From Lysobacter sp. Root76 (GTDB taxonomy: Bacteria; Pseudomonadota; Gammaproteobacteria; Xanthomonadales; Xanthomonadaceae), in the NCBI RefSeq assembly GCF_001428685.1, contig NZ_LMIK01000005.1, forward strand, positions 790,505-854,504: a stretch of DNA of 64,000 bases. Direction: 5' to 3'. Below the pieces are notes generated by a model. That model had not been told where the DNA came from and made no database searches. It saw nothing but the letters and a program-made list of their open reading frames with translations. A program made the translations under genes and the position numbers. Positions 50,171 to 59,299 of this stretch are shown here, piece after piece; within the stretch, counting starts at the first letter, position 1, and each line of letters opens with the position of its first letter.

Positions 50171-50583
50171 GCGCGCGGGTGCACGAGTGCGTCGGCGCAT
50201 TCCTGGTCTGCGGCGGCCGCGTGCTGCTGGGCCGGCGCACCGCCGATCGCGAACTGCTGGCCGGGGCCTGGGACGTGTTCGGCGGCCACGTCGAGGCCGG
50301 CGAGAGCGAACTGGACGCGCTCACCCGCGAACTGGACGAGGAAGTGGGCATCCGTCCGACCCGCCTGCGGCGCCTGGAGACCATCGAAGGCGCGCAACCG
50401 GCGCCGTGGCGGCTGCACCTGTACGTGGTCACCGCCTGGCAGGGCGAACCGCACAACCGCCAGACCGACGAACACGACGAGGTGCGCTGGTGCGAACGCG
50501 ACGAGGCCGTGCGCTGCCTCGGCGCGGCCCATCCCGCGTTCGAGCGTCTGCTGGGCGAGGCTCTGGCCGCGGCGCCGGCCTGA
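50167..50583 (+). CDS. NUDIX hydrolase
   Basis: 138 residues from GTG 50167, which overlaps the kynA stop (GTGA). Nudix box [20 protein letters not shown] followed by VGI (G-x5-E-x7-REL-x-EE-x-G). Mutator/MTH1-like N-terminus ([20 protein letters not shown]). Cleaves a nucleoside diphosphate linked to an unknown group. Translational coupling to kynA is unusual, and the functional link is not obvious. Confidence 0.9.
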   Translation: MSARVHECVGAFLVCGGRVLLGRRTADRELLAGAWDVFGGHVEAGESELDALTRELDEEVGIRPTRLRRLETIEGAQPAPWRLHLYVVTAWQGEPHNRQTDEHDEVRWCERDEAVRCLGAAHPAFERLLGEALAAAPA

Positions 50584-50924
50584 TTCGTTTGGGAGCTTGG
50601 GCGGACGATTCCGGCGCAACGGCGGGTTCGCGGGCATTCCCCGGGCCGGGCTCCAGGCAGGCCGGTTAGCGGGCGTTGCCAAGTCGCCGGTCGACTCCGA
50701 GCGCCCTTGCCGCCACCGACCGGCAAGCCCAGCGGAGGGATTGGGCAAAACCGGGGCCTATTCACGCATTTGCGCGTGGCACCAGGAGTGTGTTGCTGCG
50801 CTGCAGCAATACTCGCGCGCCTTCACAAAGGTTTGACGGGACCGGCGACAGCCGGTAAATCTCCCCGATCCCGTGCCGCCGGCAAGGGCAATCTCATTCA
50901 GTTTCGACACACGGGGGACACCGC
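50584..50924. other. 341-base regulatory gap before the POT transporters
   Basis: No gene seen. It holds a 7-bp inverted repeat TTGCTGC-GCT-GCAGCAA at 50793-50809 that could be an operator, and GGGGGAC just before the transporter ATG. Confidence 0.45.
50793..50809. promoter_or_regulatory. Inverted repeat, possible operator
   Basis: TTGCTGC, 3-base spacer GCT, GCAGCAA. Lies 116 bases before the first POT transporter gene. Could also be chance in GC-rich DNA. Confidence 0.3.
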
Positions 50925-52460
50925 ATGAGCGGAGCCGCAACGACGCCGGGCGAAGTGCCCATTCCGGAATTCAAGCAGGTCCTCGGGCATCCCAAGCCCC
51001 TGTGGATGCTGTTCATGTCGGAATTCTGGGAGCGCTTCGCGTTCTACGGCATCCGCTGGGCGATGGTGCTGTACATCGTCGCGCAGTTCCACGGCGGCGA
51101 CGCCGGCTTCGAAAAGCCCGCCAACGAGCTCTACGGCGCCTACCTGGCGCTGGTCTACGCCTCGGCGATCTTCGGCGGCTACATCGCCGACAAGCTGATC
51201 GGCTACCAGCGCTCGATCCTGCTCGGCGCGACGATCATGGCGACCGGCCTGTTCCTGCTGGCCTCGCCGACCGAAGCGATGTTCAAGCTCGGCCTGGCCA
51301 CGATCATCGTCGGCAACGGCCTGTTCAAGCCGATCATCTCGACCATGGTCGGCAAGCTCTATCTGCAGGGCGACGAGCGCCGCGATTCGGGCTTCACCAT
51401 CTTCTACATGGGCATCAACCTGGGCGCGTTCCTGGCCCCGTTGCTGACCCAGTACCTGGCTCAGAAGGTGTTCGGCGTCAACGGCATGCCGGCCTACAAG
51501 GTGGTGTTCATCGCATCGGGCGTCGGCATGCTGTTCAGCCTGGTGTGGTTCTGGTTCGGCCGCGCCCAGCTCAAGGGCATCGGCCGGCCGCCGGCCGACA
51601 AGACCAGCGTTACCCGCAGCCTGCTGGTTCTGGCCGGCGCCGTGCTGATCGCGATTCCGGTGTTCTACTTCCTGCTCACCATCAACGCGATGGTGCTGCA
51701 ATACGTTCTGATAGCGCTGCTGATCGTGCCGGCCATCATGCTGGTGGTGGAAGGCATCCGCGAGGGCAAGGTCCCGCGCGACAAGGTGATCGCGATGCTG
51801 ATCATCCTGACCTTCAACGTGTTCTTCTGGTGCTTCTTCGAGCAGGCCGGCAGCTCGTTCAACTTCCTGGCCGAGAAGATCGTCGATCGCAGCATCGGCT
51901 TCGAGAGCCTGTTCATGGCGCTGGCCGGCGACAAGCAATTCCCGGTGTCGTGGTTCCAGAGCGTGAACTCGGTGGCCATCATCACCCTGGCGCCGGTGAT
52001 CGCCTGGATCTGGGTGCGGATGGGCCGCGCCAATCCGTCGATCCCGCGCAAGTTCGGCCTGGGCCTGATCTTCAATGGCCTGGCCTTCCTGCTGCTGATG
52101 TTCGCGCTGGTCAACCTGATCGCGCCGGACACCGGCAAGATCCCGTTCTGGACCCTGTTCGCGGTGTACTGGATCCAGTCGATCGGCGAGCTGTGCCTGT
52201 CGCCGATCGGCCTGTCGATGGTGACCAAGCTGGCCCCGGCGCGCCTGACCGGTTTCGCCATGGGCGCCTGGTTCCTGTCAATCTCCATCGGCAACAACCT
52301 CGCCGGCATCTTCGCCGGCCAGGCCAGCGGCGAGACCGGCATGACCACGGCCTCGGCGCTGACCGCCTACACCACCGGCTTCTACATCCTGGCCGGCGCG
52401 GGCGTGCTGCTGTTCCTGATCGCGCCGCTGATCAACCGGTTGATGCACGGCGTCAAGTAA
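50925..52460 (+). CDS. POT-family proton-dependent oligopeptide transporter (1)
   Basis: 511 residues, inner-membrane MFS protein of the peptide transporter (PTR2/DtpT) family, about 14 membrane helices. Signatures: SEFWERFAFYGIRWAMVLYI (ExxERFxYYG motif), GGYIADKLIGYQRSILLG, GNGLFKPIISTMVGKLY, FTIFYMGINLGAFLAPLL, FFEQAGSSFNFLA and GELCLSPIGLSMVTKLAPARLTGFAMGAWFL. Imports di- and tripeptides with protons. A closely related paralogue follows 85 bases downstream. Confidence 0.95.
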   Translation: MSGAATTPGEVPIPEFKQVLGHPKPLWMLFMSEFWERFAFYGIRWAMVLYIVAQFHGGDAGFEKPANELYGAYLALVYASAIFGGYIADKLIGYQRSILLGATIMATGLFLLASPTEAMFKLGLATIIVGNGLFKPIISTMVGKLYLQGDERRDSGFTIFYMGINLGAFLAPLLTQYLAQKVFGVNGMPAYKVVFIASGVGMLFSLVWFWFGRAQLKGIGRPPADKTSVTRSLLVLAGAVLIAIPVFYFLLTINAMVLQYVLIALLIVPAIMLVVEGIREGKVPRDKVIAMLIILTFNVFFWCFFEQAGSSFNFLAEKIVDRSIGFESLFMALAGDKQFPVSWFQSVNSVAIITLAPVIAWIWVRMGRANPSIPRKFGLGLIFNGLAFLLLMFALVNLIAPDTGKIPFWTLFAVYWIQSIGELCLSPIGLSMVTKLAPARLTGFAMGAWFLSISIGNNLAGIFAGQASGETGMTTASALTAYTTGFYILAGAGVLLFLIAPLINRLMHGVK

Positions 52461-52488
52461 GCGCAGCCGCCGAGAGCAAGCCCATGCG

Positions 52489-52518
52489 CGCCACGGCCGG
52501 TAGTCCCCGGCCGTGGCG
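52489..52518. terminator. Strong stem-loop between the two POT transporter genes
   Basis: Perfect 12-bp stem CGCCACGGCCGG / CCGGCCGTGGCG with a 6-base loop, no T run. Possibly an attenuator or mRNA-stability hairpin. It argues against translation starting upstream of 52546. Confidence 0.6.
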
Positions 52519-52545
52519 TCGCTGCATCTGGAGTCGAGACACCGA

Positions 52546-54024
52546 ATGAATACCGTCAACCGGAACCCACCGGAATTCCTCGCGCCGCCGCCCGGCGAGC
52601 TGGTCGGCCACCCGCGCGCGTTGTGGATGCTGTTCGGCGCCGAAATGTGGGAGCGCTTCGCCTACTACGGCATGCGCGCGCTGCTGGCCGTGTACGTCGC
52701 CACCACGTTCTTCAGCCTGTTGCCGGAAGGCGAGGCGCGCGCCCAGGCCAGCCTGACCTACGGCGCCTACACCGCGCTGATCTACGCCACCGGCCTGTTC
52801 GGCGGTTTCGTCGCCGACCGTTATCTCGGCTACCGGCCGTCGATCGTGCTCGGCGGCACGATCATGGCGGTGGGCCTGTTCCTGCTGATGATTCCGCAGC
52901 TGACCTGGTTCCTGCTGGGCCTGGCGGTGATCGTGGTCGGCAACGGCCTGTTCAAGCCGAACATCTCGGCCATGGTCGGGCGCCTGTACGCGCCCGACGA
53001 CGCGCGCCGCGATTCGGGCTTCACCATCTTCTACATGGGCATCAACGTCGGCGGCATGCTCGCGCCGATCGTGTGCGGCGCGATCATCGGCAAGTACTAC
53101 GGCTACCGCTGGGGTTTCTTCACCGCCGGCGTGGGCATGATCTTCGGCCTGATGATGTTCCATTGGCTGCGCGGCCAGCTCGGCCACATCGGCGAATCGC
53201 CGGCGCCGCAGCACAATCGCGCACGCGTGTTCAAGGTGCTGCTGGGCTGCATCGCCTCGGTGCCGGTGATCTACCTGATGCTCAGCCGGACCCAGATCGT
53301 CGGCTACATCCTGCTGGCGATGATGGTCGGCCTGAGCATCTACTTCGTCGGCGGCAGCCTGCGCAGCGGCGACAAGGTGCAGATGCACCGCTACATCGCC
53401 ATGCTGCTGCTGTTCCTGGCCAAGATCCTGTTCTGGGGCATGTTCGAGCAGGCCGGCACCTCGCTCAACTTCTTCGCCAAGGACCACGTCGACGCGCCGT
53501 TCGACTTCACCTTGTTCCAGTCGGCGAACTCGGTGTTCATCATCGCGCTGGCGCCGCTGTTCGCCTGGGCCTGGCCGCGTCTGGACCAGCGCAACTGGAA
53601 CCCGTCGGTGCCGCGCAAGTTCGCGCTGGCGCTGCTGCTGGTGGCGGTGGGCTTCACCGTGCTGATCGCCGGCATTTCCTACATGGCCGACGGCAACGGA
53701 CGCATTCCCTGGGAAATGCTGGTGCTGGCCTACCTGTTCAACACCATGGGCGAGCTGTGCCTGTCGCCGATCGGCCTGTCGATGGTGTCCAAGCTGGCCG
53801 CGCCCAAGGACACCGGCATGGCCATGGGCGCCTGGTTCCTGTGCTCGGCGATCGGCAACTACGTCGCCGGCCTGGTCGCGGCGGTGGCCTCGGGCGGCGA
53901 TCTGGGCGGCCTGGCGCAGTACTCGGCCACCTACACCCACATCGCCTACGCCGGCTTCGGCATGGGCGTGGCCTTCCTGCTGTTCGCACCCTTCATCAAC
54001 AAGCTGATGCATGGCGTGAAGTAA
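52546..54024 (+). CDS. POT-family proton-dependent oligopeptide transporter (2)
   Basis: 492 residues from ATG 52546, a paralogue of the preceding gene: AEMWERFAYYGMRALLAVYV, GGFVADRYLGYRPSIVLGG, GNGLFKPNISAMVGRLY, FTIFYMGINVGGMLAPIV, MFEQAGTSLNFFAKD, GELCLSPIGLSMVSKLAAPKDTGMAMGAWFL. About 14 membrane helices; peptide/H+ symport. The differences in the loop and pocket segments suggest different substrate range from copy 1. A hairpin terminator follows. Confidence 0.95.
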   Translation: MNTVNRNPPEFLAPPPGELVGHPRALWMLFGAEMWERFAYYGMRALLAVYVATTFFSLLPEGEARAQASLTYGAYTALIYATGLFGGFVADRYLGYRPSIVLGGTIMAVGLFLLMIPQLTWFLLGLAVIVVGNGLFKPNISAMVGRLYAPDDARRDSGFTIFYMGINVGGMLAPIVCGAIIGKYYGYRWGFFTAGVGMIFGLMMFHWLRGQLGHIGESPAPQHNRARVFKVLLGCIASVPVIYLMLSRTQIVGYILLAMMVGLSIYFVGGSLRSGDKVQMHRYIAMLLLFLAKILFWGMFEQAGTSLNFFAKDHVDAPFDFTLFQSANSVFIIALAPLFAWAWPRLDQRNWNPSVPRKFALALLLVAVGFTVLIAGISYMADGNGRIPWEMLVLAYLFNTMGELCLSPIGLSMVSKLAAPKDTGMAMGAWFLCSAIGNYVAGLVAAVASGGDLGGLAQYSATYTHIAYAGFGMGVAFLLFAPFINKLMHGVK

Positions 54025-54044
54025 GCGGCGGATCGGCTGCAGTA

Positions 54045-54070
54045 CGAACGGCGGCTACGGCCGCCGTTCG
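54045..54070 (+). terminator. Terminator after the second POT transporter
   Basis: Perfect 11-bp stem CGAACGGCGGC / GCCGCCGTTCG, TACG tetraloop, then CGTTTGG. Confidence 0.75.
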
Positions 54071-54176
54071 CGTTTGGGCGGAGCTGGCGCGCGGCGCGTT
54101 CGGGCGCAGTCCGTGCCACCATCGAGCCCGAGCTTAAGTGTTTCCACCAGCCAGCCGATCACAGAGAAGGGTGCCC

Positions 54177-54644
54177 ATGAAGATCGCCATACACCTGATG
54201 GCCCCGGCGCTGCTGCTGGCCGGGTCGCCGGCGCCGGCCAGTGAGGCGGCCGACCCCGGCCTGGGCTGGATGGCCGGCCACTGGTGCAGCGAGGCCGGCG
54301 GCGAGCGCATCGACGAAACCTGGTTGCCGGCCGCGCAAGGCCGTCTCTACGGCGTGTCGCGCACGGTCCGCGCCGGCGAGGTCACCAGCTTCGAGTTCCT
54401 GCGTATCGAACCGGTGGACGGCGTGGCGACGTACCTGGCCCAGCCTGGCGGCGGCCCGGCGACCGCGTTCGCACGCAGCGACGGCGGCGCCAACCGGGTC
54501 CGCTTCGAGAATCCCGCGCACGATTTCCCGCAAAGCATCGAATACCGCCGCGACGGCGAGCGCCTGCACGCCGAGATCGCCGGGCCGGGGCGCGACGGCA
54601 AGCCGCAGCGCATCCCGTTCGAGTACCGGCGCTGCGGGGAGTAA
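54177..54644 (+). CDS. Exported DUF6265-like protein
   Basis: 155 residues from ATG 54177 (GAGAAGGG upstream). Signal peptide (MKIAIHLMAPALLLAGSPAPASEA), then a lipocalin-like domain with the DUF6265 pattern: LGWMAGHWCSEAGGERIDETWLPAAQG..., VTSFEFLRIEPVDG, VRFENPAHDFPQSIEYRRDGERLHAEIAGP. Periplasmic; ligand unknown. Confidence 0.88.
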   Translation: MKIAIHLMAPALLLAGSPAPASEAADPGLGWMAGHWCSEAGGERIDETWLPAAQGRLYGVSRTVRAGEVTSFEFLRIEPVDGVATYLAQPGGGPATAFARSDGGANRVRFENPAHDFPQSIEYRRDGERLHAEIAGPGRDGKPQRIPFEYRRCGE

Positions 54645-54700
54645 GCGCCGGTCGGGGCGCCAGGTTCGTGCGTCCTGGGTCCTGGGGTTGGGTTTGGCTT

Positions 54701-54730
54701 GGGGTAGGAGCGGCGTAAGCCGCGACCGCG
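54701..54730 (+). repeat. REP-like palindromic repeat, copy 4 (left arm)
   Basis: GGGGTAGGAGCGGCGTAAGC then CGCGACCGCG, identical over this length to copy 1. Confidence 0.88.
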
Positions 54731-54745
54731 TCACGGCCGAAGTCG

Positions 54746-54775
54746 CGCGGTCGCGGCTTACGCCGCTCCTACCCC
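54746..54775 (-). repeat. REP-like palindromic repeat, copy 5 (right arm)
   Basis: Exact reverse complement of copy 4, 15 bases away; the pair forms a perfect 30-bp hairpin between convergent genes and could end transcription from both sides. Confidence 0.88.
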
Positions 54776-54790
54776 AAAGCCGGCGAGCGC

Positions 54791-55273
54791 TCAGTTCGCG
54801 ACCGGTAGCTCCGCTTCGGCCCGTATCTCCAGCTCGTCCAGCCGATCCAGCAGCCGGAACAGCAACTCGCGCTCGGCCGCGTCCATATCCCCGAGCAGCT
54901 TGCGCTCGAAGGCCAGCGCCAGCGGCGCGACCTCGTCGTAGATCTTGTAGCCGTCCGGCGACAGCTGCAGCACCGAGCGCCGGCGGTCGTCGTCGTGGGT
55001 TTCGCGGGCCAGGCGGCCGGCCTCGGTCAGGCGGGCCACGGCGCGGCTGACCGCGACCTTGTCCATGGCCGTGCGCTGGGCGACCTCGTTCGCCGACAGC
55101 CCCGGATAGCGGCCCAGCACGGCCATTACCCGCCACTCGGTCACGCTCAGGGCGAAGCGTTCCGAGTAGACCCGGGCGATCGCGCTGCTGACCCGGTTGG
55201 ACAGCACCGAAAGCCGGTAGGGCAGGAAATGCTCGAGGTCGAGTTCGGCATGGCGGGGGCGGGGCTTGTTCAT
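54791..55273 (-). CDS. MarR-family transcriptional regulator
   Basis: 160 residues from ATG 55273. Helical dimerisation ends and a winged helix-turn-helix (LSVTEWRVMAVLGRYPGLSANEVAQRTAMDKVAVSRAVARLTEAGRLARETHDDDRRRSVLQLSPDG), the standard MarR wing DDDRRRSVLQL. Divergent from hpd, with a perfect palindrome in the shared promoter region; it most likely controls the tyrosine-degradation genes and itself. Inducer probably an aromatic acid of that pathway (inference). Confidence 0.92.
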   Translation of the reverse strand: MNKPRPRHAELDLEHFLPYRLSVLSNRVSSAIARVYSERFALSVTEWRVMAVLGRYPGLSANEVAQRTAMDKVAVSRAVARLTEAGRLARETHDDDRRRSVLQLSPDGYKIYDEVAPLALAFERKLLGDMDAAERELLFRLLDRLDELEIRAEAELPVAN

Positions 55274-55299
55274 GCTGCGCTGTACCTTGCTTGCATATG

Positions 55300-55313
55300 G
55301 TTTCATGTGAAAC
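55300..55313. promoter_or_regulatory. Palindromic operator between marR-type gene and hpd
   Basis: GTTTCATGTGAAAC, a 6-bp arm palindrome around TG, 27 bases upstream of the MarR ATG and 63 bases before hpd. It is AT-rich against the local background and typical of MarR sites. Confidence 0.65.
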
Positions 55314-55375
55314 TATAAACGCTCTTCGCACCAGGCCGGCCCTCGCGGATCCGGCCGCTACCTGAGAACAATGCC

Positions 55376-56467
55376 ATGAATGCGCAGCCCAACCTCGGCA
55401 TGCAGGTCACCACGTTCGAAAATCCCCTGGGCATCGACGGCTTCGAGTTCGTCGAGTTCGCCGCCCCGGCCGGCCAGGGCGAGATGCTGCACGACTATTT
55501 CCGCAAGCTCGGCTTCAGCGCCGTGCTGCACCACAAGAACCGTCCGATCACGGTCTACCGCCAGGGCGGGGTGAACTTCCTGGTCAACGAGGACCCGGAC
55601 AGCTTCGCCGCCGACTTCGCCAAGGCCCACGGCCCCTGCGCCTGCGGCTTCGCGATCCGCTTCAAGCAGCCCGGCGCGAGCGTGCTGGAGGCCGTGCTCG
55701 GCAACGGCGGCGAAGCGATCGTCGACAAGGCCGACAGCCGCGCGGTCGACGCGCCGGTGGTCAAGGGCATCGGCGACTGCATGCTGTACCTGATCGACCG
55801 CTACGGCGACAAGGGCAGCATGTACGAGGACTACCTGCCGGTGCAGGGCGCGCCGCAGAACCCGGCCGGGTTCGGCCTGACCTTCATCGACCACCTCACC
55901 CACAACCTCTACTTCGGCAACATGCAGAAGTGGTCGGACTACTACGAGCGTCTGTTCAACTTCCGCGAGATTCGCTACTTCGACATCAAGGGCGCCAAGA
56001 CCGGCCTGGTGTCCAAGGCGATGACCGCGCCGGACGGCGTGGTGCGCATTCCGCTCAACGAGTCCAGCGATCCCAAGTCGCAGATCAACGAATACCTCGA
56101 CGCCTACCACGGCGAAGGCATCCAGCACATCGCCTGCTTCACCGACAACATCTACGAGACGGTCGAAGCGATGCGCGCGCAGGGCGTCGCGTTCCTGGAC
56201 ACGCCGGACACCTACTTCGACGTGATCGACCAGCGAGTGCCCAACCACGGCGAGGACGTGCCGCGCCTGGCCAGGAACAAGATCCTGATCGACGCCGACC
56301 CGGAAACCCACCAGCGCAAGCTGCTGCAGATCTTCACCCAGAACGCGATCGGCCCGATCTTCTTCGAGATCATCCAGCGCAAGGGCAACGAAGGTTTCGG
56401 CGAAGGCAACTTCCAGGCCCTGTTCGAGAGCATCGAGCGCGACCAGATGCGCCGCGGCGTGCTGTAA
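55376..56467 (+). CDS. hpd: 4-hydroxyphenylpyruvate dioxygenase
   Basis: 363 residues, Fe(II) enzyme making homogentisate from 4-hydroxyphenylpyruvate. Two VOC domains: metal His in FIDHLTHNLYFGNM, second His in GEGIQHIACFTDNI, Glu in GPIFFEIIQRKGNEGFGEGNF, and the conserved C-terminal FQALFESIERDQMRRGVL that closes the active site. First gene of the tyrosine-degradation cluster hpd-unknown-hmgA. Confidence 0.96.
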   Translation: MNAQPNLGMQVTTFENPLGIDGFEFVEFAAPAGQGEMLHDYFRKLGFSAVLHHKNRPITVYRQGGVNFLVNEDPDSFAADFAKAHGPCACGFAIRFKQPGASVLEAVLGNGGEAIVDKADSRAVDAPVVKGIGDCMLYLIDRYGDKGSMYEDYLPVQGAPQNPAGFGLTFIDHLTHNLYFGNMQKWSDYYERLFNFREIRYFDIKGAKTGLVSKAMTAPDGVVRIPLNESSDPKSQINEYLDAYHGEGIQHIACFTDNIYETVEAMRAQGVAFLDTPDTYFDVIDQRVPNHGEDVPRLARNKILIDADPETHQRKLLQIFTQNAIGPIFFEIIQRKGNEGFGEGNFQALFESIERDQMRRGVL

Positions 56468-56493
56468 TAGGCGAGCGCCGCGAAGGAATCGCC

Positions 56494-56979
56494 ATGCTGA
56501 AGGAACTCGTCGATCTGCTGACGTCCCGCGAGCTCGAGCCGGAGGAGCTGGAATCGACCGTCGCCGCCATCGATGACGCGGCGGACGATCCGGACCTGGA
56601 CTGGCTGTATGAGCCCACGTCCGAAGAATTGATGCAGACCGCGATCATATTCAAGCTCAACGATTTCACCGCGGTCGGCGACAAGATCGACGAAGTGCAT
56701 GAGCGGATCAGCGATTTCTTCGCCGATCCGCTGCCGGACTATCCCTTGCACGAAGGTGGTCGCTATTTCCTGCCGGACGAGTATTTCGTCTGGCTGGATC
56801 AGCAGTTGATCCAGCGTGCCAAAGACAACGGCGGCTACGAGCTGCTGCTGCTCGGTCAGCATTACAGCGAAGAGCTGCACGCGATTGCGGTGCTGCGCGC
56901 GGACACGGCGCAGATATTGGAGCTCGCGACCGAGTTGGCGCTGATCATCGAGCGGGCGACCCAGCGTAATCTGGCCTGA
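56494..56979 (+). CDS. Unknown acidic protein between hpd and hmgA
   Basis: 161 residues from ATG 56494 (GAAGGAATC upstream). Acidic, soluble: [41 protein letters not shown]..., ...[75 protein letters not shown]. Mixed alpha/beta, no known motif, no signal peptide. GC is slightly lower than both neighbours. 26 bases after hpd, 46 before hmgA, so probably co-transcribed; not a known enzyme of the homogentisate pathway. Confidence 0.75.
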   Translation: MLKELVDLLTSRELEPEELESTVAAIDDAADDPDLDWLYEPTSEELMQTAIIFKLNDFTAVGDKIDEVHERISDFFADPLPDYPLHEGGRYFLPDEYFVWLDQQLIQRAKDNGGYELLLLGQHYSEELHAIAVLRADTAQILELATELALIIERATQRNLA

Positions 56980-57025
56980 TCGCCCGAAGATTTCAGCCGC
57001 GCACCCAATAGCCCAGCGAGCCCGT

Positions 57026-58390
57026 ATGAACACCGCCGCCAACGACAGCGACAACGTGATTTCGATGCCCGAGCGCGATGCGCAACGGGTGGCCGCGCGC
57101 GGCTACATGAGCGGCTTCGGCAACGAGTTCGCGACCGAGGTCTACACCGGCGTGCTGCCGCAGGGCCAGAACTCGCCGCAGCAGGTCGCCTACGGGCTCT
57201 ACGCCGAGCAGCTGTCGGGCACCGCTTTCACCGCCCCGCGCGGCGAGAACCGGCGCAGCTGGCTGTACCGGATCCGCCCCTCGGCCATGCACGGCACGTT
57301 CGCTGCGTACCCGCAGGCGCAGCTGCACAACGATTTCGAACACGGCCCGGTCTCGCCCGACCAGCTGCGTTGGGATCCGCTGCCGATGCCGGACACGCCG
57401 GTCGATTTCGTCGACGGCCTCTACACCATGGCCGGCAACGGCTCGCCGCTGTCCCAGCACGGCGTCGGCGTGCATGTGTACGCGGCCAATCGCTCGATGG
57501 ACGGACGCTTCTTCTACGACGCCGACGGCGAACTGCTGATCGTGCCGCAGCACGGCCGCCTGGTGCTGGCGACCGAGCTGGGCGTGCTCGACGTCGAGCC
57601 GCAGGAAATCGCGGTGATCCCGCGCGGCGTGCGCTTCCGGGTCGAGCTGCCCGACGGCGTCGCCCGCGGCTACGTCTGCGAGAACTTCGGCGCCTTGATG
57701 CGTTTGCCCGACCTGGGCCCGATCGGCGCCAACGGCCTGGCCAATCCGCGCGACTTCCTGACCCCGAACGCAGCTTACGAAGACGTCGACGGCGAGTTCG
57801 AGCTGATCGCCAAGTTCCAGGGCCATTTGTGGCGTGCCGACCTCGGGCACTCGCCGCTGGACGTGGTCGGCTGGCACGGGAATTACGCGCCGTACAAGTA
57901 CGACCTGCGCTGCTTCAACGCCATCGGTTCGATCAGCTTCGACCATCCGGACCCGTCGATCTTCACCGTGCTGACTTCGCCCAGCGACACGCCCGGCACG
58001 GCCAACCTGGATTTCGTGATCTTCCCGCCGCGTTGGCTGGTCGCGCAGCACACCTTCCGCCCGCCGTGGTTCCACCGCAACGTCGCCAGCGAATTCATGG
58101 GCCTGATCCGCGGCGCTTACGACGCCAAGGCCGAAGGCTTCGTGCCCGGCGGCGCCTCGCTGCACAACTGCATGAGCGGGCACGGCCCGGATGCGGCCAC
58201 GTTCGACAAGGCCAGCCGCGCCGACCTGAGCAAGCCCGACGTGATCGGCGGCACCATGGCTTTCATGTTCGAGACCCGCGCGGTGATCCGCCCGACCGCG
58301 CAGGCCGTCGAGGCGCCGCACCGTCAGCGCGAGTACCAGGCCTGCTGGGCCGGCCTGCGTCGGAATTTCGAACCGCCGCATACGGCGTGA
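57026..58390 (+). CDS. hmgA: Homogentisate 1,2-dioxygenase
   Basis: 454 residues; opens the homogentisate ring to maleylacetoacetate. Family motifs: [59 protein letters not shown], and the iron-site region [16 protein letters not shown] plus [13 protein letters not shown]. Normal length. The next pathway genes (maleylacetoacetate isomerase, fumarylacetoacetase) are not in this window. Confidence 0.97.
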   Translation: MNTAANDSDNVISMPERDAQRVAARGYMSGFGNEFATEVYTGVLPQGQNSPQQVAYGLYAEQLSGTAFTAPRGENRRSWLYRIRPSAMHGTFAAYPQAQLHNDFEHGPVSPDQLRWDPLPMPDTPVDFVDGLYTMAGNGSPLSQHGVGVHVYAANRSMDGRFFYDADGELLIVPQHGRLVLATELGVLDVEPQEIAVIPRGVRFRVELPDGVARGYVCENFGALMRLPDLGPIGANGLANPRDFLTPNAAYEDVDGEFELIAKFQGHLWRADLGHSPLDVVGWHGNYAPYKYDLRCFNAIGSISFDHPDPSIFTVLTSPSDTPGTANLDFVIFPPRWLVAQHTFRPPWFHRNVASEFMGLIRGAYDAKAEGFVPGGASLHNCMSGHGPDAATFDKASRADLSKPDVIGGTMAFMFETRAVIRPTAQAVEAPHRQREYQACWAGLRRNFEPPHTA

Positions 58391-58480
58391 TGTGGCGTGT
58401 GGCGCTTCGCGCGCCGTTCACATGCGGCCGCTAGGCTGCGCGCGTCTTTCATGCGCTGCTTTGCAGCGGGGGCCGTGTCG

Positions 58481-59113
58481 ATGAAGCGCCGTTCGATCCT
58501 GCCGTGGCCGTGCGCGAGCGCACTGGTGTTGAGCCTGGCCCTGTCCGCCTGCGGCGATCGCGCTGCCGACGAAGCCACGACATCAGCCGCGGCGCCGCCT
58601 GCGGCGAACGATCAGCCGGCCGAAGACGTGCCGCCGGCCACCGCGCCCACGCCGCTGACGCCGGCCGCCGACGCGCTGGCGCGCATGGACGGCTACGGCG
58701 ACCTGCGTCTGGGCATGGGCGCCGACGAGGCACGGAAGAAGCTCGGACCCGAGGCGGCCGGCAAGGCCGATGAGGCCGGCGGCTGCTACTACCTGGAGCC
58801 GGGCTCGAAGGCTCAAACGCCCGCCTTCATGATCGAAGGCGAGAAGCTGGTCCGCTACGAAAACCACAGCGATGCCGGCCTGAGCGCGCCCGGCGGCGGC
58901 AAGATCGGCATGAGCGCGGACGAGATCCGCGCCCTCTATCCGGGGCGGATCGAACAGCAGCCGCACAAGTACGTCGACGACGGCCAGTACTGGCGGATCA
59001 AGGACGTTGCCGGCGGGGCCGGCGTGCTGCTGTTCGAGGTCGTCGGCGGCAAGGTCACCGCCTGGCGCGTCGGCCTGGCGCCGCAGGTCGACTACGTCGA
59101 AGGCTGCTCCTGA
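58481..59113 (+). CDS. Lipoprotein of unknown function
   Basis: 210 residues from ATG 58481. Signal with lipobox LSAC (MKRRSILPWPCASALVLSLALSAC), Ala/Pro/Thr linker, then a compact domain from about 75 (ADALARMDGYGDLRLGMGADEARKKLGPEA...GGCYYLEPGSKAQTPAFMIEGEKLVRYEN...GGGKIGMSADEIRALYPGRIEQQPHKY). The twin G-M-(S/G)-A-D-E motifs suggest two BamE/SmpA-like or MliC-like repeats. Outer-membrane or periplasmic location likely. Confidence 0.78.
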   Translation: MKRRSILPWPCASALVLSLALSACGDRAADEATTSAAAPPAANDQPAEDVPPATAPTPLTPAADALARMDGYGDLRLGMGADEARKKLGPEAAGKADEAGGCYYLEPGSKAQTPAFMIEGEKLVRYENHSDAGLSAPGGGKIGMSADEIRALYPGRIEQQPHKYVDDGQYWRIKDVAGGAGVLLFEVVGGKVTAWRVGLAPQVDYVEGCS

Positions 59114-59264
59114 TTCCAGCAGGGACCGGCAAGGTGCGCTGATGGTGCCGAGGCGAGTGCGCCGGGGCATGGCGACGGTGCGGTTGGCTGCGCTCACCGC
59201 AGCCTGCGGGTCGCTGCCGGCGCGCAGAGCGGCCGGCCATGGACGCGGCGCCCCGCACTCGGCA

Positions 59265-59270
59265 TAGAAT
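59265..59270 (+). promoter_or_regulatory. Putative -10 box of the antiporter gene
   Basis: TAGAAT, about 30 bases before the ATG at 59300; GCAAGGGGAATG gives a ribosome-binding site. Confidence 0.35.
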
Positions 59271-59299
59271 CGGGGCTTAACCGCAAGGGGAATGACGCC

